From Certhia americana (lineage: Eukaryota > Chordata > Aves > Passeriformes > Certhiidae): 64,000 nucleotides of DNA. Position numbers and translations under genes: made by a program. The DNA lies in NCBI GenBank assembly GCA_018697195.1, contig CM031878.1, positions 69,875,816-69,939,815 of the forward strand, written 5' to 3'. The number at the start of each line of letters is the position of its first letter. Position 1 is the stretch's first letter. The notes under the pieces are model-generated. The model searched no databases and was not told the origin of the DNA. It saw nothing but the letters and a program-made list of their open reading frames with translations. Below are positions 37,456 through 51,408 of the stretch, one piece after another.

Positions 37456-40400
37456 AGAATATCCTCCCTTTAAAAAGTAGACTTGGGCTTTTATGGTATC
37501 AGGTGATGGACTGTCAGTCAGATGTCCCCAGGCTAGCTGTCAGCTCAGCAGCCTCAGGTAAATTGTCAGTACTATCACTTGTCAGTTCCTTTATCGGGTA
37601 CTTCACCATGCCTGCCACATCCTCACCTCACTCATGATGTTTCACTTTTGCCAGCGATGGACTCAGCATTATTCCACACTAAAAACAGCAAGACACCCCC
37701 TTCTCCATTCACCACTGATAGGGTATTGTCAGAATTGTTTTATCCCCACTTCAGGCAGAGCATCCTGCTAAAATTACTCCTCACTACTACTCTTTTTTCT
37801 TCTGAAGCACCTTAAGTGGTGCGTCCAATCTCAGATTGGTTTCTCCCCTCTCACTATGATTATATGGATAGAGAAGCATTTACAGAGGAATTGTTTCTTT
37901 TGTTATTTGTTTGGTTTTTTTTTAAAAAAGGTCCTTATTAGCTGAGGGCAGCATTTCCACCTTCAGAAAGCTCAACCAACTAGAGTACTTGGATTCCCAG
38001 ACAAGAAATTGTGCTGATTTAATTCCTTACCATGCTGTTGTCAATGTGCAAAAAAGCTTTCTAACTGAAGACTGTCATTCCAGGAGGCTGCTTAGCAGAA
38101 TAAGAAATGGTGTCTTAAGGACACTTGTGCTGCTTAAGGTAAAACAAGTGTTGTAAGGCACAATAGAGACTTTGAAAAGCAGCATGGGCTTCTTGTGATT
38201 ATAATTCTTATTTATGTCACTTCAGTTGTCACAGACACAGAAAAGCCTTACAAACTTGAGTCATGCTGGATGACATCCAAACCTCCTACATACAACCTGC
38301 AAGAAATGGTCCTTTATAAATATGTATCTTAAATATCCTACCCATTTTCTGTGGAGTGACTGTTTGATATTCTGTTGTCTTTGTGTTGTAAGAGCCTTAT
38401 GCATGGCAAATAATATATCATTTCTTACTGTTTTCCTAATGAGAACGTAAAATCCTTGAGACAGGTAGGAGTCAGTTTTCTAATAACATACACACTACTG
38501 AGAAAACTAAGAAATTATTAGGAAGTCACTGTTATTCTGGTACATGGTGCATTACTCAGACATTCCTGTAGAATGGAATTCAACATTTTATATAAGCACT
38601 GAGTGAATATGAATGAAATATTCTCCAAGTACTTAAAACATCCCAGATCTGCCATTGAGCACTGGACCTCCAGGGCAATTTCCCATCAGTGACTCCACAT
38701 GCAAAGTGGGAACCAGAAGCAAGTGAAACTCTGAGAACCCTAAGAGCACTCAGTATTGACATTTTAACAGCGGTAGCAGATGTTGAACAATACTAAAAAA
38801 GGTAGAATTTAGTTTTTTGGGTCAAAGCTGGAGGAATCTGTTTTGCTATGTTTCATCACTTTTGGGAAGATTGCTTTACTAGATGTTTTTTTAAAATCAG
38901 AAATAGAAGCTTTTTGTGTTTCCCTTGTGCATACCATGGACAATAAACTTGTCACTTGAAATCATTTGATATCTGACCTGTACAGGACCTAACAAGGTGT
39001 GCTTTATATCCCTTTCTGCTCCCGCATTAGGTTCTACTCACTGCCAGCCCAGCTTGCCACTAAAGGAATTTGGGTTGTTTAAACATCCTGAAGTTTGTGT
39101 TTGTTTTGTTGACATTCAGAGGGCGTTGTGTGTTCAAATGAAATATGGGACCTTGGTAAAACTCTAACATCCAACCTTATCAGCAGTGTACCAATTTTCT
39201 CACGTTGTTTCTGGATCTTCAACCTCTGAATAAAATGTGCTTTTATAGTATCTAACAACAATTGATCCTTACAGCACCTTATGAACTGCTGTATTCTTCT
39301 AAAAATTATGCTGGTAAATATTTAAGGGGACAAAGTATCCTTTTTGGGAACTTTTTTGCTCACCTACTACATTGTCATAATCTCCTTTTAATTGCTGTGT
39401 ATTTACTGGATTCTGACAGAGTTGCAAAACATGCCTCTGATGATTGCATACATTCAAACACATTTAGATAGCACTTGCCTCAAGCAATTGGTGGCTGTGA
39501 AAGCAATCCTTATGTAAAAGGGGTGAAAAAACCCTGTAAACTGAAGAGGAGACAATGTTCTGTCATCTTCAGAAACACACAGTCAGTCAAACAATAACAC
39601 CAACCATGCTAAAACAGTGGAAAAATCCCAAGCATTGTACGTCAGCATTCCAGTATCTTTCACAAATGGTTCTTGCAGCTTTGTGACAAGAAGACACACG
39701 ACATCAATCTTCTCCCAATCTGCAGCAGTAAGATCATATGCCACCTGGGACATGTAATTTATTTTTCCTGTCTCACGTGCAGGAAATGTTTTCTCATGAA
39801 ATAAAATGCTCTGACATACATGTTACAGTGCTGTACCAGTGAAAATCCTCATTGGTATAACATCATAATAGTGATAAGTGAGGAGTAAGGTATGCCAGGG
39901 TAGATTTCTCTGCTGTATTTAGACATCTCGAAAAATAATTTGCACAGTCATTTAAACAGTTGACTTGGTTGCCTTAGTGGGTCATCATTCTTTTCTTTCT
40001 ACGAGGAGGTCACCAGCATTCACAGATCACTCTGATGTAACCATTACTATTGGCACCTGGTTTGCTCTAACAGCAGAAGGCATGAAGGAGGTGCCAGTTA
40101 TGCCAAGAGAGAAAGAATGAGGAGAAGTAGTGCAACACAAATTATAACTCGGGGAAAAGGCAGCAGAAGTCACTAATGTGATTATACCAAAGAATTCCTC
40201 AACAAAAGAATGCTCAGGTACCTGTTTCCATCACAAGTGTTTGTTAGGACACTGGTGTGTCTCAAAAACTGATCACTTCCAGCTGCACAGTGGGTTCTGC
40301 CTGAAAAAACCATCAAATAACAATATTAGAAATTGTGTGACTGGCTGCCCAGCAATTTGGACATGTGTCCTCTTCTCCACATGCCTGCACTGCCTCTTGC

Positions 40401-43400
40401 TTGAATTTAGTAATGAAGAAGATTAAAGCTGTCAGTTACATACAAGGGTTAAGAACTCCAAAAGGATTTATGATCTCTGTGCAGTCTCCAGGGAGAATAA
40501 GCAGACTGCTCCCTGCCAAAACACTCCTAAGCTGCCCTGCAGTGAGGAGCATTACAGGAAAAGTACCAGTTAGACAGGGGGAGGGGGAAGAGCTAAGGAA
40601 TAGGGAAATGCAGCTGTCAGCATCTTACCTGCTGTGTGTATTCCCCATTCTTACTTCACTGTACTTCCTCTTTTCTTTCAAGAAATGTATTTAAATTGAC
40701 TCAAATTTAATGCAAAGTTTAATTAAATCAAGTTACAGAGTACTAGTACATCCTCTGCTGCATAGAGAAACTTCCTTAGAATAATGAACTTAAGGAACTC
40801 AGAAATAATTAACTGCTAAGAATAGTGAACTACTAATGGAGATGACTCCTTTCTCAATTTTCTTATTCATTTCTTGAGCCAATATTAATAGTTTACAACT
40901 GACGGATGAGACGATTATTATTGTTTTAGTGCTCTCCTGGAGAATAGTATTTATCAAACTGTATATGTGTAGGAAAGATTACAGTATTTTAATATCTGAA
41001 AATCTGGAAATATAATTTGCTTTCAGCTCCTCTCATCTAGATCTTAATAACAGAAAATCTTCTGGAATTATCACAGGCCAGTCTCTTGTCAAAATATAAT
41101 CATATCATCTGCCCCTGCCTTTTGCATAAATCTACCAGTCAGCAGAGGTCTTTAAATCACTAATTTCTCAAAGTCATTGTTAAGGGGTTTTTGAGAGGAC
41201 AGAAACCCCAGATGAAGAAAGAAATGTGTGATTTGACTGAAAATCTGCAGCTGAGGCCAACTGCTTATGAGCTGCAGCTGTGTGAAGCCTCCAGCTGGTA
41301 GAACATGCATCTCTAAATATCAAAACCATCCCTAAACCGTAGTTCACCTCGCTGAGCAGTCCACATTTCACAGCTGCATCAGACTGTGGAAAAGGTGATG
41401 ATAAAGGTTTACAAGAGCTTAAGCTCACCCACACGCTTAATCACGCGATTCGTGTAATTTGGGTTGGCATTTCTAAAAACTGCCCAGTTGGCACAGGATC
41501 TGCTGCACGGGAACATGGTCAGTAGTGGTCAACCCAACCTTGAACGTGGAGCTGGGGGGTTGTTTTCCATTGCACAACTTTTCCCTGTTAGTGATGAAGA
41601 AGCAGAGTTTTGTCAGCCCAAAAAAGAGAGGAAAACAAGTCAAAAGGAAGATTTCTTTCTCTGGCACAGGGAAGGGCCATGACGACTGCAGCTGAGTAGC
41701 CTTTTCAAGCATAATGTTGCATGTCCTCACTTGTGTAGCAATTTATATCTTGTTTGCATAAGGTGTGTGAATGAGATGCATCTTTCCTGTGAAATGGGAG
41801 CATTTCTGAACAGTTATGTAATAAAGGTATTAGCGTGCCTGTCTGCAAGCATAATGCCAAAGGAAAGGGAGAACTGTGGCTGAAACTGGAGGAAAAATTA
41901 GAAGGCTTGAAGCTTCTCTGTGACTCCAAATCAAATTTCTGTACATCTTTTGGTCATCTTTTGGACCTTTCCACATCATAGAACACTGTCAATAGGGAGT
42001 GCAGTGGGTTGCAAATTGTACACAAGCAACTTAACTGTGGCTCTGAGCCCCAAGTACTGCCAAAGCTAGGTAAGGAGGGCAAGAATTTGATACCTGTGTA
42101 TATTAGATTGACTCTAAAATATACCTTTTTAGTGTATCCTCAGTGTGAAGTAGTTTTATTATCATTTCATTGGGTGTTTTAATAAAATGCACATCCATGT
42201 GTAACAATTCATGTGAGGAAAAAACCCAGTAGATCACTTAGAGATGCAGTTCAACTTGAACTGTGCACTTCAGCACAGTTTGGGTTAAATTGGCTGCCAC
42301 AATGACTCACTGAGCCTGGATCATTACATTGGAAAAGAGCTCTTCTGGAAGGAAATTAATGAGCTGAAGGTACAATCTAGCAAGACCCAGGATACCAGTA
42401 TCAGTTCCAAGCAAATAGGCGGTTTCTTTATAGAACACATGTATTTTTGGATAGAACTAAGACAGTGCCATAAGGAACTGTAGGAGGAGAGCAGAATACA
42501 AGCCAGGATCTCAGAAAAAGTCAGAGGCAGGAAACAAGCAGAAGAATCTGTGGGGAGCCTGTCTAGATCCAAAACTCTCTTTGGAAAGACTGAAGTTAGA
42601 AACAGAGAAGATACAGAAAGAGAAAGACAAGTTATTATATCTTCAAATTATATAATTCTTCTATTGTTATCTCCATCCCTTCCATGCCAGAGCTAAAAAC
42701 TTCATAGATCTTACAACTCTTTTTTTTGTCAGGAAATGAACTGAAACAGTACTTCAGCACCCCTTTTTCCTTTTAGCTCCAGTGCTAAGCTCCTCTGTCA
42801 GTCTTGTCATAAGTCACAACCTGACTTGTTCCTGTTCCAGGCAATGGAAACTTTTAGCCTTGTGTGAATCACTTTCCAGCATGGTGCCTCCTCCATGTGG
42901 CCCAGAAGTCCCAGGCAGATGGCTGACAGCAGTTTAACTGAATTTTATCTCTAGCCACTCATTGAATATGTAAACAATTCAAAGAAAGAATAAATACAGT
43001 AAAACGACAACAGAATTACCAGGAATACAATTCTTTCCATCACTCCACTGTTAGACACTAGAATCAGTTTAAAACAAGGAAAAAAATCTTAATATTTCTT
43101 GTTTCCTCAAGTCTCAGGATTTGTTTCTTTGCTTAAATTTAGCAGTAGTCTCATAGTCAGGTGACAGTAATTCCCTGTAATCCCTGATAAATTCTCTTGA
43201 AGTTTTCCTGTTCTGGAGTATGTAGTTTTCTGGGATTTCCCTCAACTAATTTTACCTGTTTGAAAGTTAGATGTCTTCCATAAAATCTAGGTGGCTTCTC
43301 CAATGGAAAAACAGGCGCTTCCAATCTATCTTACATTTTTATCTCCAGGTGGCTGAATCATCCACTGGAGATGCTTATCTCTCTCCATTAGAGCACTGTA

Positions 43401-46400
43401 AGAATAGGCAGGTAATTTAAAATTGAAGTGTAAATTTTGATGGTTAAAATTAAACTAAATCAGTCTGTTACTGAATAGATAAAAAAACCATTGAGGACAA
43501 AAACTCTTTATTAAAGGTATTCATCATAAGCTACACTGATGTCCAGAATATGTTCAGAGTGCATTGACTAGACCATTTTCTTTTTTCTGGTCAATATTAG
43601 GACCATTCTGCATATGTAGGCAAGAGTTAGAAAGGGGCATGTAATAATTTTTAAATCAAAGTCCTGTTTATTGGCAGTACTTCATTTCAGATGCATGAGA
43701 TTAATTTTCCTATGTTGAGTTCTGATACTATGTCCCCATATTCCTATGTTTCTATCCTAGGATGCTGTGTTGAATTATGCTGAATTCTGATACTCTGCTG
43801 AAATGTACAGGAGCCTTGACTTCCACAGGAATAACAGTTACTAGATATCTTTACTTGGCTTTTTAGGATCAGGGGATGCTTTTGAAATCCCTGGCATGAA
43901 TGATAATTCGAGGTGACCCCCAAAGACACCAGCAAACCTAGGAACAAAGCCTACTTATTCTCAACCTGCTGTTTAAAACATGGGGCTTTTTTTCCTGTTT
44001 TTTAGGATTAGCTTTCTACCACAAAATTGGAGAACAGAATATCAACATCTTGTGCAGTATGTATTCAAGGGAGCTTTGCATGCATAGATGTAATTCCCAG
44101 AGGCATTCAAACATCAGTGTAATACTTACATTGCACTGTTAACTCACATTCTTCACACATTTTCACTTTTCTTTTTTCATGGTTTTATTTTCCAGTGAAT
44201 AATTACCTGAAAACATTATTTTCTTCCCAATAACAAAAAAAAAGCAAATGTTATTTGATCATGACCTTGAGTCAAAACCTTGTCCAGGCAGAAAAGCAAA
44301 ATCTTGGGGCTACCTAACTAAAACTGTAGATTCAAAGAACAGAAAACTTCCATATCTTGATCCCTGCAAAGAGAGAAGCACTGCAGCATTCAGGAAATGC
44401 CTGTCTTTCCCAGTTTTGCTTGTTTGTGTTATTTGGAGCTATCTACCATCTTGGTACAAAGTGACTTCATCCGAGAAACTTGCAACCCCTTACAGCCAAG
44501 TGTCAAAGAATGCAAACAGTAAGGCAGAGAGTGTGGAAGTTTAATATTTACTTAGTGTTTTAAAACAGAACATCTATTCCAACATATGTAGGGGTTTAGA
44601 TGCTGTGGAAAAAGCAGAGCTCTCGTCTGAGGAGCAGTGTACCATCTATTCTTGTCCTGTAGCTTTCCTTCTTCTGGTTTTCTTCTTTAATGAGATTTCA
44701 CAAGCAATTCTGTTTCCACATCAATTTTCATGTTGACATATCCTTGTCAGAGTAACTTCGTAAATTTGGTTGGTTGGTTTTGGTGGGGTTTTATTTGGGG
44801 GTGGGAGGTGGTGTTGTTGGGGTTTTTTTGGTTTTATTTTTGTCTGGTACATAACTGAGAGGAGAGATATTGGAGGATGTGTGTAACTTCAAACACTTGC
44901 AGATTTGTATAAAGTTTGATAGTTTCTTGTGTGTATTTCCCATGACTTACAGAATTGGGAAACAGGCCCAAATCAATAAGTATATACACTGTGTAAATAC
45001 AACTACATCCCAAACAGAAGCATTAACTGCCAGGGGGCTGGACACTAGGCAGTTTTTTGTTGGTACTTTGCACATTGATATATCCTGTAAAAAGGATAAT
45101 TATGTATGTGACACTCTCATGGCCTGTTTTTCAGAAACTAGAATACTAACATTTAGTAAGTTTTTAGTTGTAGTTCATCTGTTTATGTACAGGTTTAGTA
45201 TTCTATCATTCAACATCCTGACAACATTTTCAGACACTACTTTGTAAATCCATCCCTTTATGTTCCAGGCTGTAGTTCAGAATAACCCAAGCCCAAAGCA
45301 CCATCTCTGGCACTGGCATTTTGATATTTCTCTTGGAGTTAAGGTTCCTACACAGTACTTGGGAAAGCTGTTTCTCAAAGAAATGGCCTTTCAGAAGATA
45401 AAGTGAGCACAAGCTTGACGAAAAGCTATGGAGAGGAGCTTATGACTAATCTGATTCAGCCAGCTGATAGGCATGTCTCTTTCTCAAGATAATCAGTCTT
45501 CAATCCTTTCCTGGTAGTACTAATCATTCGAGAAGCTTAGTTTGGACCTGCTAAACACCTGTATTTCTTATTCACTCACACTGGCTTCCTCTTGCTATTC
45601 CTTAAATTCCAAGTGTTTTCTGCACCAGTCCTCTGCTGTCTCTCACTATTATGGATCTGTCTTCCCTGATGACTGTTAAGTAATAGTCATCAGGCATGTT
45701 GTAAGAGAGCCAAGGATAAGGAAAGGCTGCCTGGGGCTCGTGTTGTGAATCTCTCAGCTGTGGCACCCACAACAATTTACCTCACCTGTGGCTAGACTAA
45801 GAACTCCAGGGCAGTCCTGATCCTAACTTTGGTAACAAGGTTATCATGAGAGCTAGCTCCACAGTTAGCAACATCAGTCAAGCCAACATCCAGGCTAAAT
45901 CCACTGTAAGCTCGTGTCATCTGCCTTTGACCCCATGGAGCTCTTTTCTTTTGGTCTCTCCATCAGTTTTCTGGGGTCCAGCCTTTGTGAATTCTTTGAG
46001 AAATGGTTTGTAACCCCCTGAAGGTTGGTATAATGAACTCTGCCTTTTCAGCCTAACTAAACAATCCAGTTTGGGGGCCAATTGGGACGTTTGAAGTTGG
46101 GGTTTCCATAATGTTTTAGTCCTGGGGAGGCACACTGTGGTTTCTAAATATGAACAGGTAGAAAGAAGAATGGTAGAGGAGACTCATCTAAGTAATTCCG
46201 AGGTTTTGTGCTGAACCAAGATGGGAAAAACCCCATGAAATTGCTATCATAACTTGAATGGCAGCCTCTCTTCATCTATTTATCATTTTTTTGCTCCAAT
46301 ATTGACTATACAGTAAGCATGAACAGTTCCTTGCTTATCATTGTATAAAATTAAGTATGTAAAAATATATATTTTTCCTTTTTTTAGCGCTTTATATCTA

Positions 46401-49400
46401 AAGTACATTTGAAGCCCCTCTGAGATACATGATGTCCTGCTTGCAGCCAGACAGCCAGTAAGAAGATCAAGTGTTCTGTGCTATGCAAAACTGATGTTCT
46501 GAGAACATTGCACCTCCTAAACATTAGCCTGAAAGAAATTCACCAGAGTGCAAACCTGCATATGAAATAAGATCTTACTTGTTAATGTAGAAGTAAAGTG
46601 ATAGGAAGATTAGGACAAACCCTAAATGACCATAATCATTCTGATTAAGAGAGATCAGCTTAATCCAAGAAAACTTCAAGTTTAAAAATTCTCTGCAGCA
46701 CCCTGTGTGATGTGATACTTCAGATCTACCTTGTTCATATCAACACTTGAATGATCACCCTGGGAAGGGTTCCTGCAACAGGATTAAAAAGCTGGGTTTT
46801 AATCACTTCTCACTGCTTCTTAGGAAAGTTTTCAGAATATTTGCTTCTACCTCTGCTTCAGCGATCATTTTGTAGGGCAGATGGAGGCATTGTGGTGGCC
46901 CTGCCCATGTTCACAGGGCGAGAATGGACACGTGGTGCTTGCAAAGCAAAGACAAGTGGCACAGGCATAGAAAAGCTGATCCTGGCAAAAGTCTGCCAGG
47001 GAAACCTCTTACCAAGGGGACAAGAACATTTTATTGTCATTATTGTTGTCAGAATATGAGTATTGTTTCCAACTCCCTAATTACCGGGCATCTCCAGAAC
47101 AGTTTAGTACTCTCAGTGTTGCTACACGCACAGCTCTGTGAGTTCTCAGCCTAAGGGATATTCTTTTGTCTCCCTCTGTAAATATTGAATTACTGGTTAC
47201 AAGCATAACATCCACCTGACATAAGCATGCACACATCCTGGTCTCTGCATTTCCATTACCTTACAGTCACAATATTTGTGTGTATCATGCTGTGTGAGAA
47301 GTCATTTAAACATTATGAATTTTGTAAAAATCACCATGCATCATATTGGGTATTTTCGCAAAGATATGCAAAAATCCACACAATCATAAACTGATCATGT
47401 TTGGAAATTAAAATTCGGTTTAATAATACTGTAAATGTATTGATAGGCACAAGAAAAATACCTTTTAAAAAACACTCTTAAAATTCAGAGATCCATTTTA
47501 TAGGAATTAGATTTAAAGATATTCCTGCATTTTGAAATGTAACAATGCATGAAAATACTCACACTGCATTGTAACTCTAACTCCTGCTGCAGTATGTAAG
47601 ATTTTATGAAGACATGTCAAGTAAATTGTTCATATCTGGATCACAGCAAAACAGCAAATCTAACCCAAGATTCAAAACACAGCAGAATGCATATAAAATC
47701 TCAACAATTCTGCCCAACAGATACTTGTAACAAAGTGGTTTCTTTGGATGTGGGATAGCTTGTTCCATTTTTAACATTTTCAGCAGAAAACAAGTAAACT
47801 CAGCACTCAAAGGTGAAAAGAAATGTGAAAGCGCTTATCATTTCATGACAGTGGGGAATAGATGGCACCATCTTTGGCTTTGTTGTTATTAAAATCAAAG
47901 TTTTCTTTAAGGAACCACTTATCCTCAAGGAGCAACAAACTCCTTCAGCAAATGCCAACATTTCAGCACCAACAAATTCTATTCCTTATCAACAAAGCAT
48001 CTAGTCAATTTTGACAGAGTTTGAACTTGTATAAAAATTGTAAATTTACATGTGTGGCTAAAAATGGCTGTTCTTCTAACAAAGAATTTTATGTCACATG
48101 AATGCAAATATCATAAATTAAACTGAAGTTGATGTTTTCACTTTTAATTTTAACCTTACTCATACAGCAATTAATTTGACATTATTCGACTGAAATTAAG
48201 TTTTGTTGTCATGAGGGTTAGATTTAAATTTTATCTTGGAAAAAGTCCCAACCAACAACATATTTCAAGCCATTTCACAGAGAATGCTAGTTTTGTCGAA
48301 TTCAGTTTTCTAGCTTGTAACAATATAGAGGATATTGTTTAAATCTAAATTCCACCAAAACTTAGTAAGCAGCACACTGCAAACAAAGGATAACGTTGTA
48401 TTTCTCAAAGTGCAAGTTGTCAAAGTACTTCATAGTTCTAATAATAGCCTTCTGGCATTAACAACCTAGAACTCAAATGACATCCGCTGAATATTTGTTA
48501 ATTGTGTTTTTGAATTGCCTATGGCTACACCAGAGGATATATTCCAGGCTCTGATTTCTATTAATAGATGCCTGCTTTGGAAAGCATAAACCTCCCTCTG
48601 TCCTATCCAACCTCACAATGGCTAAGACATCAAGTCCTCATATTTTAGACCCCCTACTCCTAATAAAATACAATAAGCTGCTGCTCTCCCAAAATATACA
48701 GGGAATATCCACATGGATGCACAATGTCAAGTTCTGTAGATCTATGAAACCCTTTGTGAGCTTTTAAGTAATGCAGAAGTTTAATTAATCTGAGCCAGCA
48801 GTTATATTTAATGCTTTCACAGACTCCAGCATTCTGTAACCCTTCAGGAATAGGTGAGGTTCAGTTCAAAGGGATGTTTATCACAGTTATCTAAATATAT
48901 TGAGATTAGACTCAACTGTAAATAGAATAAAGTGAACTTTCTTACTAGGCATCTATTAATTTCTCTTTTGATCACTCGGAAACAATTCAAGTGCAATCAG
49001 AGCCCAAGCCAAAACCTGGAACTGTGGAGGTATGAAGTTTACACAGTGTTTTGATAACAACAGTTGAATTTCAGAAAGTTCTGACAAAAACTCATGTCTG
49101 CATTTTAGCTCTTCAGCTTTATTGAACAGACTGAATCTAAAGAAGGGCCAAAGGTATGTAAGTTTTCTGCCCAGTTTTGGCATCCTACAAATCTAACTGC
49201 TAGTCTATATTACAGGAGCACAAATAACCTGTCCCACCATCACTGTTAAGTCCCTCTCTGTTTCTACACCCATGAGGCAGAAGACACATAGTGAATTACC
49301 TGCTTCCACATCAGTGCTTCCAATTGAAAATACAAGATTTATTTTTAAAAGTCAGAAGTTGTAAGAGGGAAACATGATTTAATCCTGAAAATGCCATGGA

Positions 49401-51377
49401 ATTACCTCCTCAGGAGATGTAATATTGCTGCAACAAAATCAGATATTCTAAAATTTTCCATATTTATTAATAAAATATTATAATTATGGCACCAGTAACA
49501 CTACTAAATTAATTGCTCTTTCTGTGCAACAAGAAGATAGTCTTTTAAGTACTACTCTGTTTTTCCAAAAATGTCCCTGAAAAGTACATACTCACTGCAG
49601 ACACAAACATTTGCATGTTGCAGCTCGTGGTACAGATAAAAAAATTCCATGAAAACATATTACGTAGGTATTGACAAGTTGGATAAGAATGCAAAGACTG
49701 ATCCAGGAACATGTATCTGCTACTTTTGGCAAGGAATAAGCCTGACATTACACCTGCCCTGGCTAGGTGAAAGATTGCCTAGATATGAAAGGCAGAACAA
49801 ACACCAACAATGACGCTTTCATGTGAGAGGCTGGAGAACATTGTGGTGCAAGGGTAGGGCAGATAGAAAAGTCTGCTCAAAAGTTCTCCAAGGACAGAAA
49901 ATGAAAGTTTCTTAAACACTATATGAGAGAGAGGCAGTGGGAATTCTACCATTGCAGGTTTTACTGGACAAACATATAACCTGAATGTCATTGGGGCAGT
50001 TGATTTGTCTTATCCCAAAGCAACAGTTACACACCTTCTGAAAAATCTGTTTTCTTTCCTCCTTGCCCTGCCCATTATTGTTCTCTCATGATCTGAGTCC
50101 ATTGTACATTTTTCTTGGTCAAATCTTCCTTTCTACATTACCTAGGGCTGTAATAACCCTACTACTTCTTTTCAAGAGGGGGAAAAAATCAAGAAGAAAC
50201 ATGCACAGAATGCATCCAGAGGCAAAGGTTTTACTTGTCCAGTAGCAGAATCCCATGTGAAACAGCTCTCTTCTCACAGAACTGGTGACAAAAACCTGCC
50301 TTCCCCTCTCAGTGTCAACAATCCTGAGTTTCAATGCAAGCACTGACATAACCTCTTGGGCTGTGCACCATCTGCCTAATTTTGCAGAGTTTTAGGACTT
50401 AGCCTACCTGCTCTCCACAGCCAGCAGAAGGAGTTAGGACCCTCTGGAGGGAGGGCAGAAACAGCCAGTTAGGCTGAGTGCCTTCTAAAAGCTCTCCCCC
50501 ACACCAATTTCAGGCTGACTCTGGGAAAACAAGGTATCTCAGCTGAACAGAATAATTAATTTAATGTGAGCTGAGGCTTCTGTGCAGTAAAATAAATTAT
50601 TTTCCTCTGAGAATAGGATTGCAAAACTGAAGGACTCTTAGAGTTAACCTTTAACTGGAATGGCAAAGTCAGTGCTTTGTCTACTGAGGACAGGCATGTT
50701 CCTAGTGTTCCCATCAGAAGAGGAGGACAAGGTGCACAGCCAGATTGTAGTATGCTGGCACTGGGAGATAGTTCTCATGGGAGCTCTGGAAGAGGATGTT
50801 CTATTGCTCTCTTTGAGCAATTCCCATCCAGGCTAGTCCTGCAAAAGAGAAATGAGGAATAAAAGCAGAAAATTTATTCACAGAGGGTAGATTTTTGCTG
50901 GCTAAAAGTCACATTTATGGCAGTGGCTTTGTAAGCTGAGGAGCAAAAGGAAGACCTGGCTCTAAGTTGCTGTGGGGAGGGAGAGAAAGAAAGCAGAGGA
51001 AGAAAAAGAAAGCCTTATCCTGGCAGGAAAAGAATGGTGTGAAGGAGAGGAAATAATTTTTCCTGCATACTTGAACACCACAGAAGAATCATCTGATTTA
51101 GTTGTCTGAAGGTTGTTTGCATCCTTGAATCTTTGGCAATAATTTGACATACAAAGTACTTACTCCTATATTTACCAACCAAGAGAAAGCCAAAGTACAG
51201 GGCTTCTTTTGCAAAATTATGAAGACAATAAATGATTGAGACCAAATTCTTCATGTGGCTTATAACGTTTTTGGCAAATATATATGTGTACATACATATT
51301 TTTTTAATATTACACTACCTAAATCAGATTGTGGTCATTAATTTATATTTAACTAAAGGACCCCTGATTTCCTTTAT

Positions 51378-51408
51378 AATAAACAAACAAACAAACAAAC
51401 AAATAAAT
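51378..51408. repeat. (AAAC)n microsatellite
   Basis: Five or more consecutive AAAC units ending in AAATAAATGA. Confidence 0.95.
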
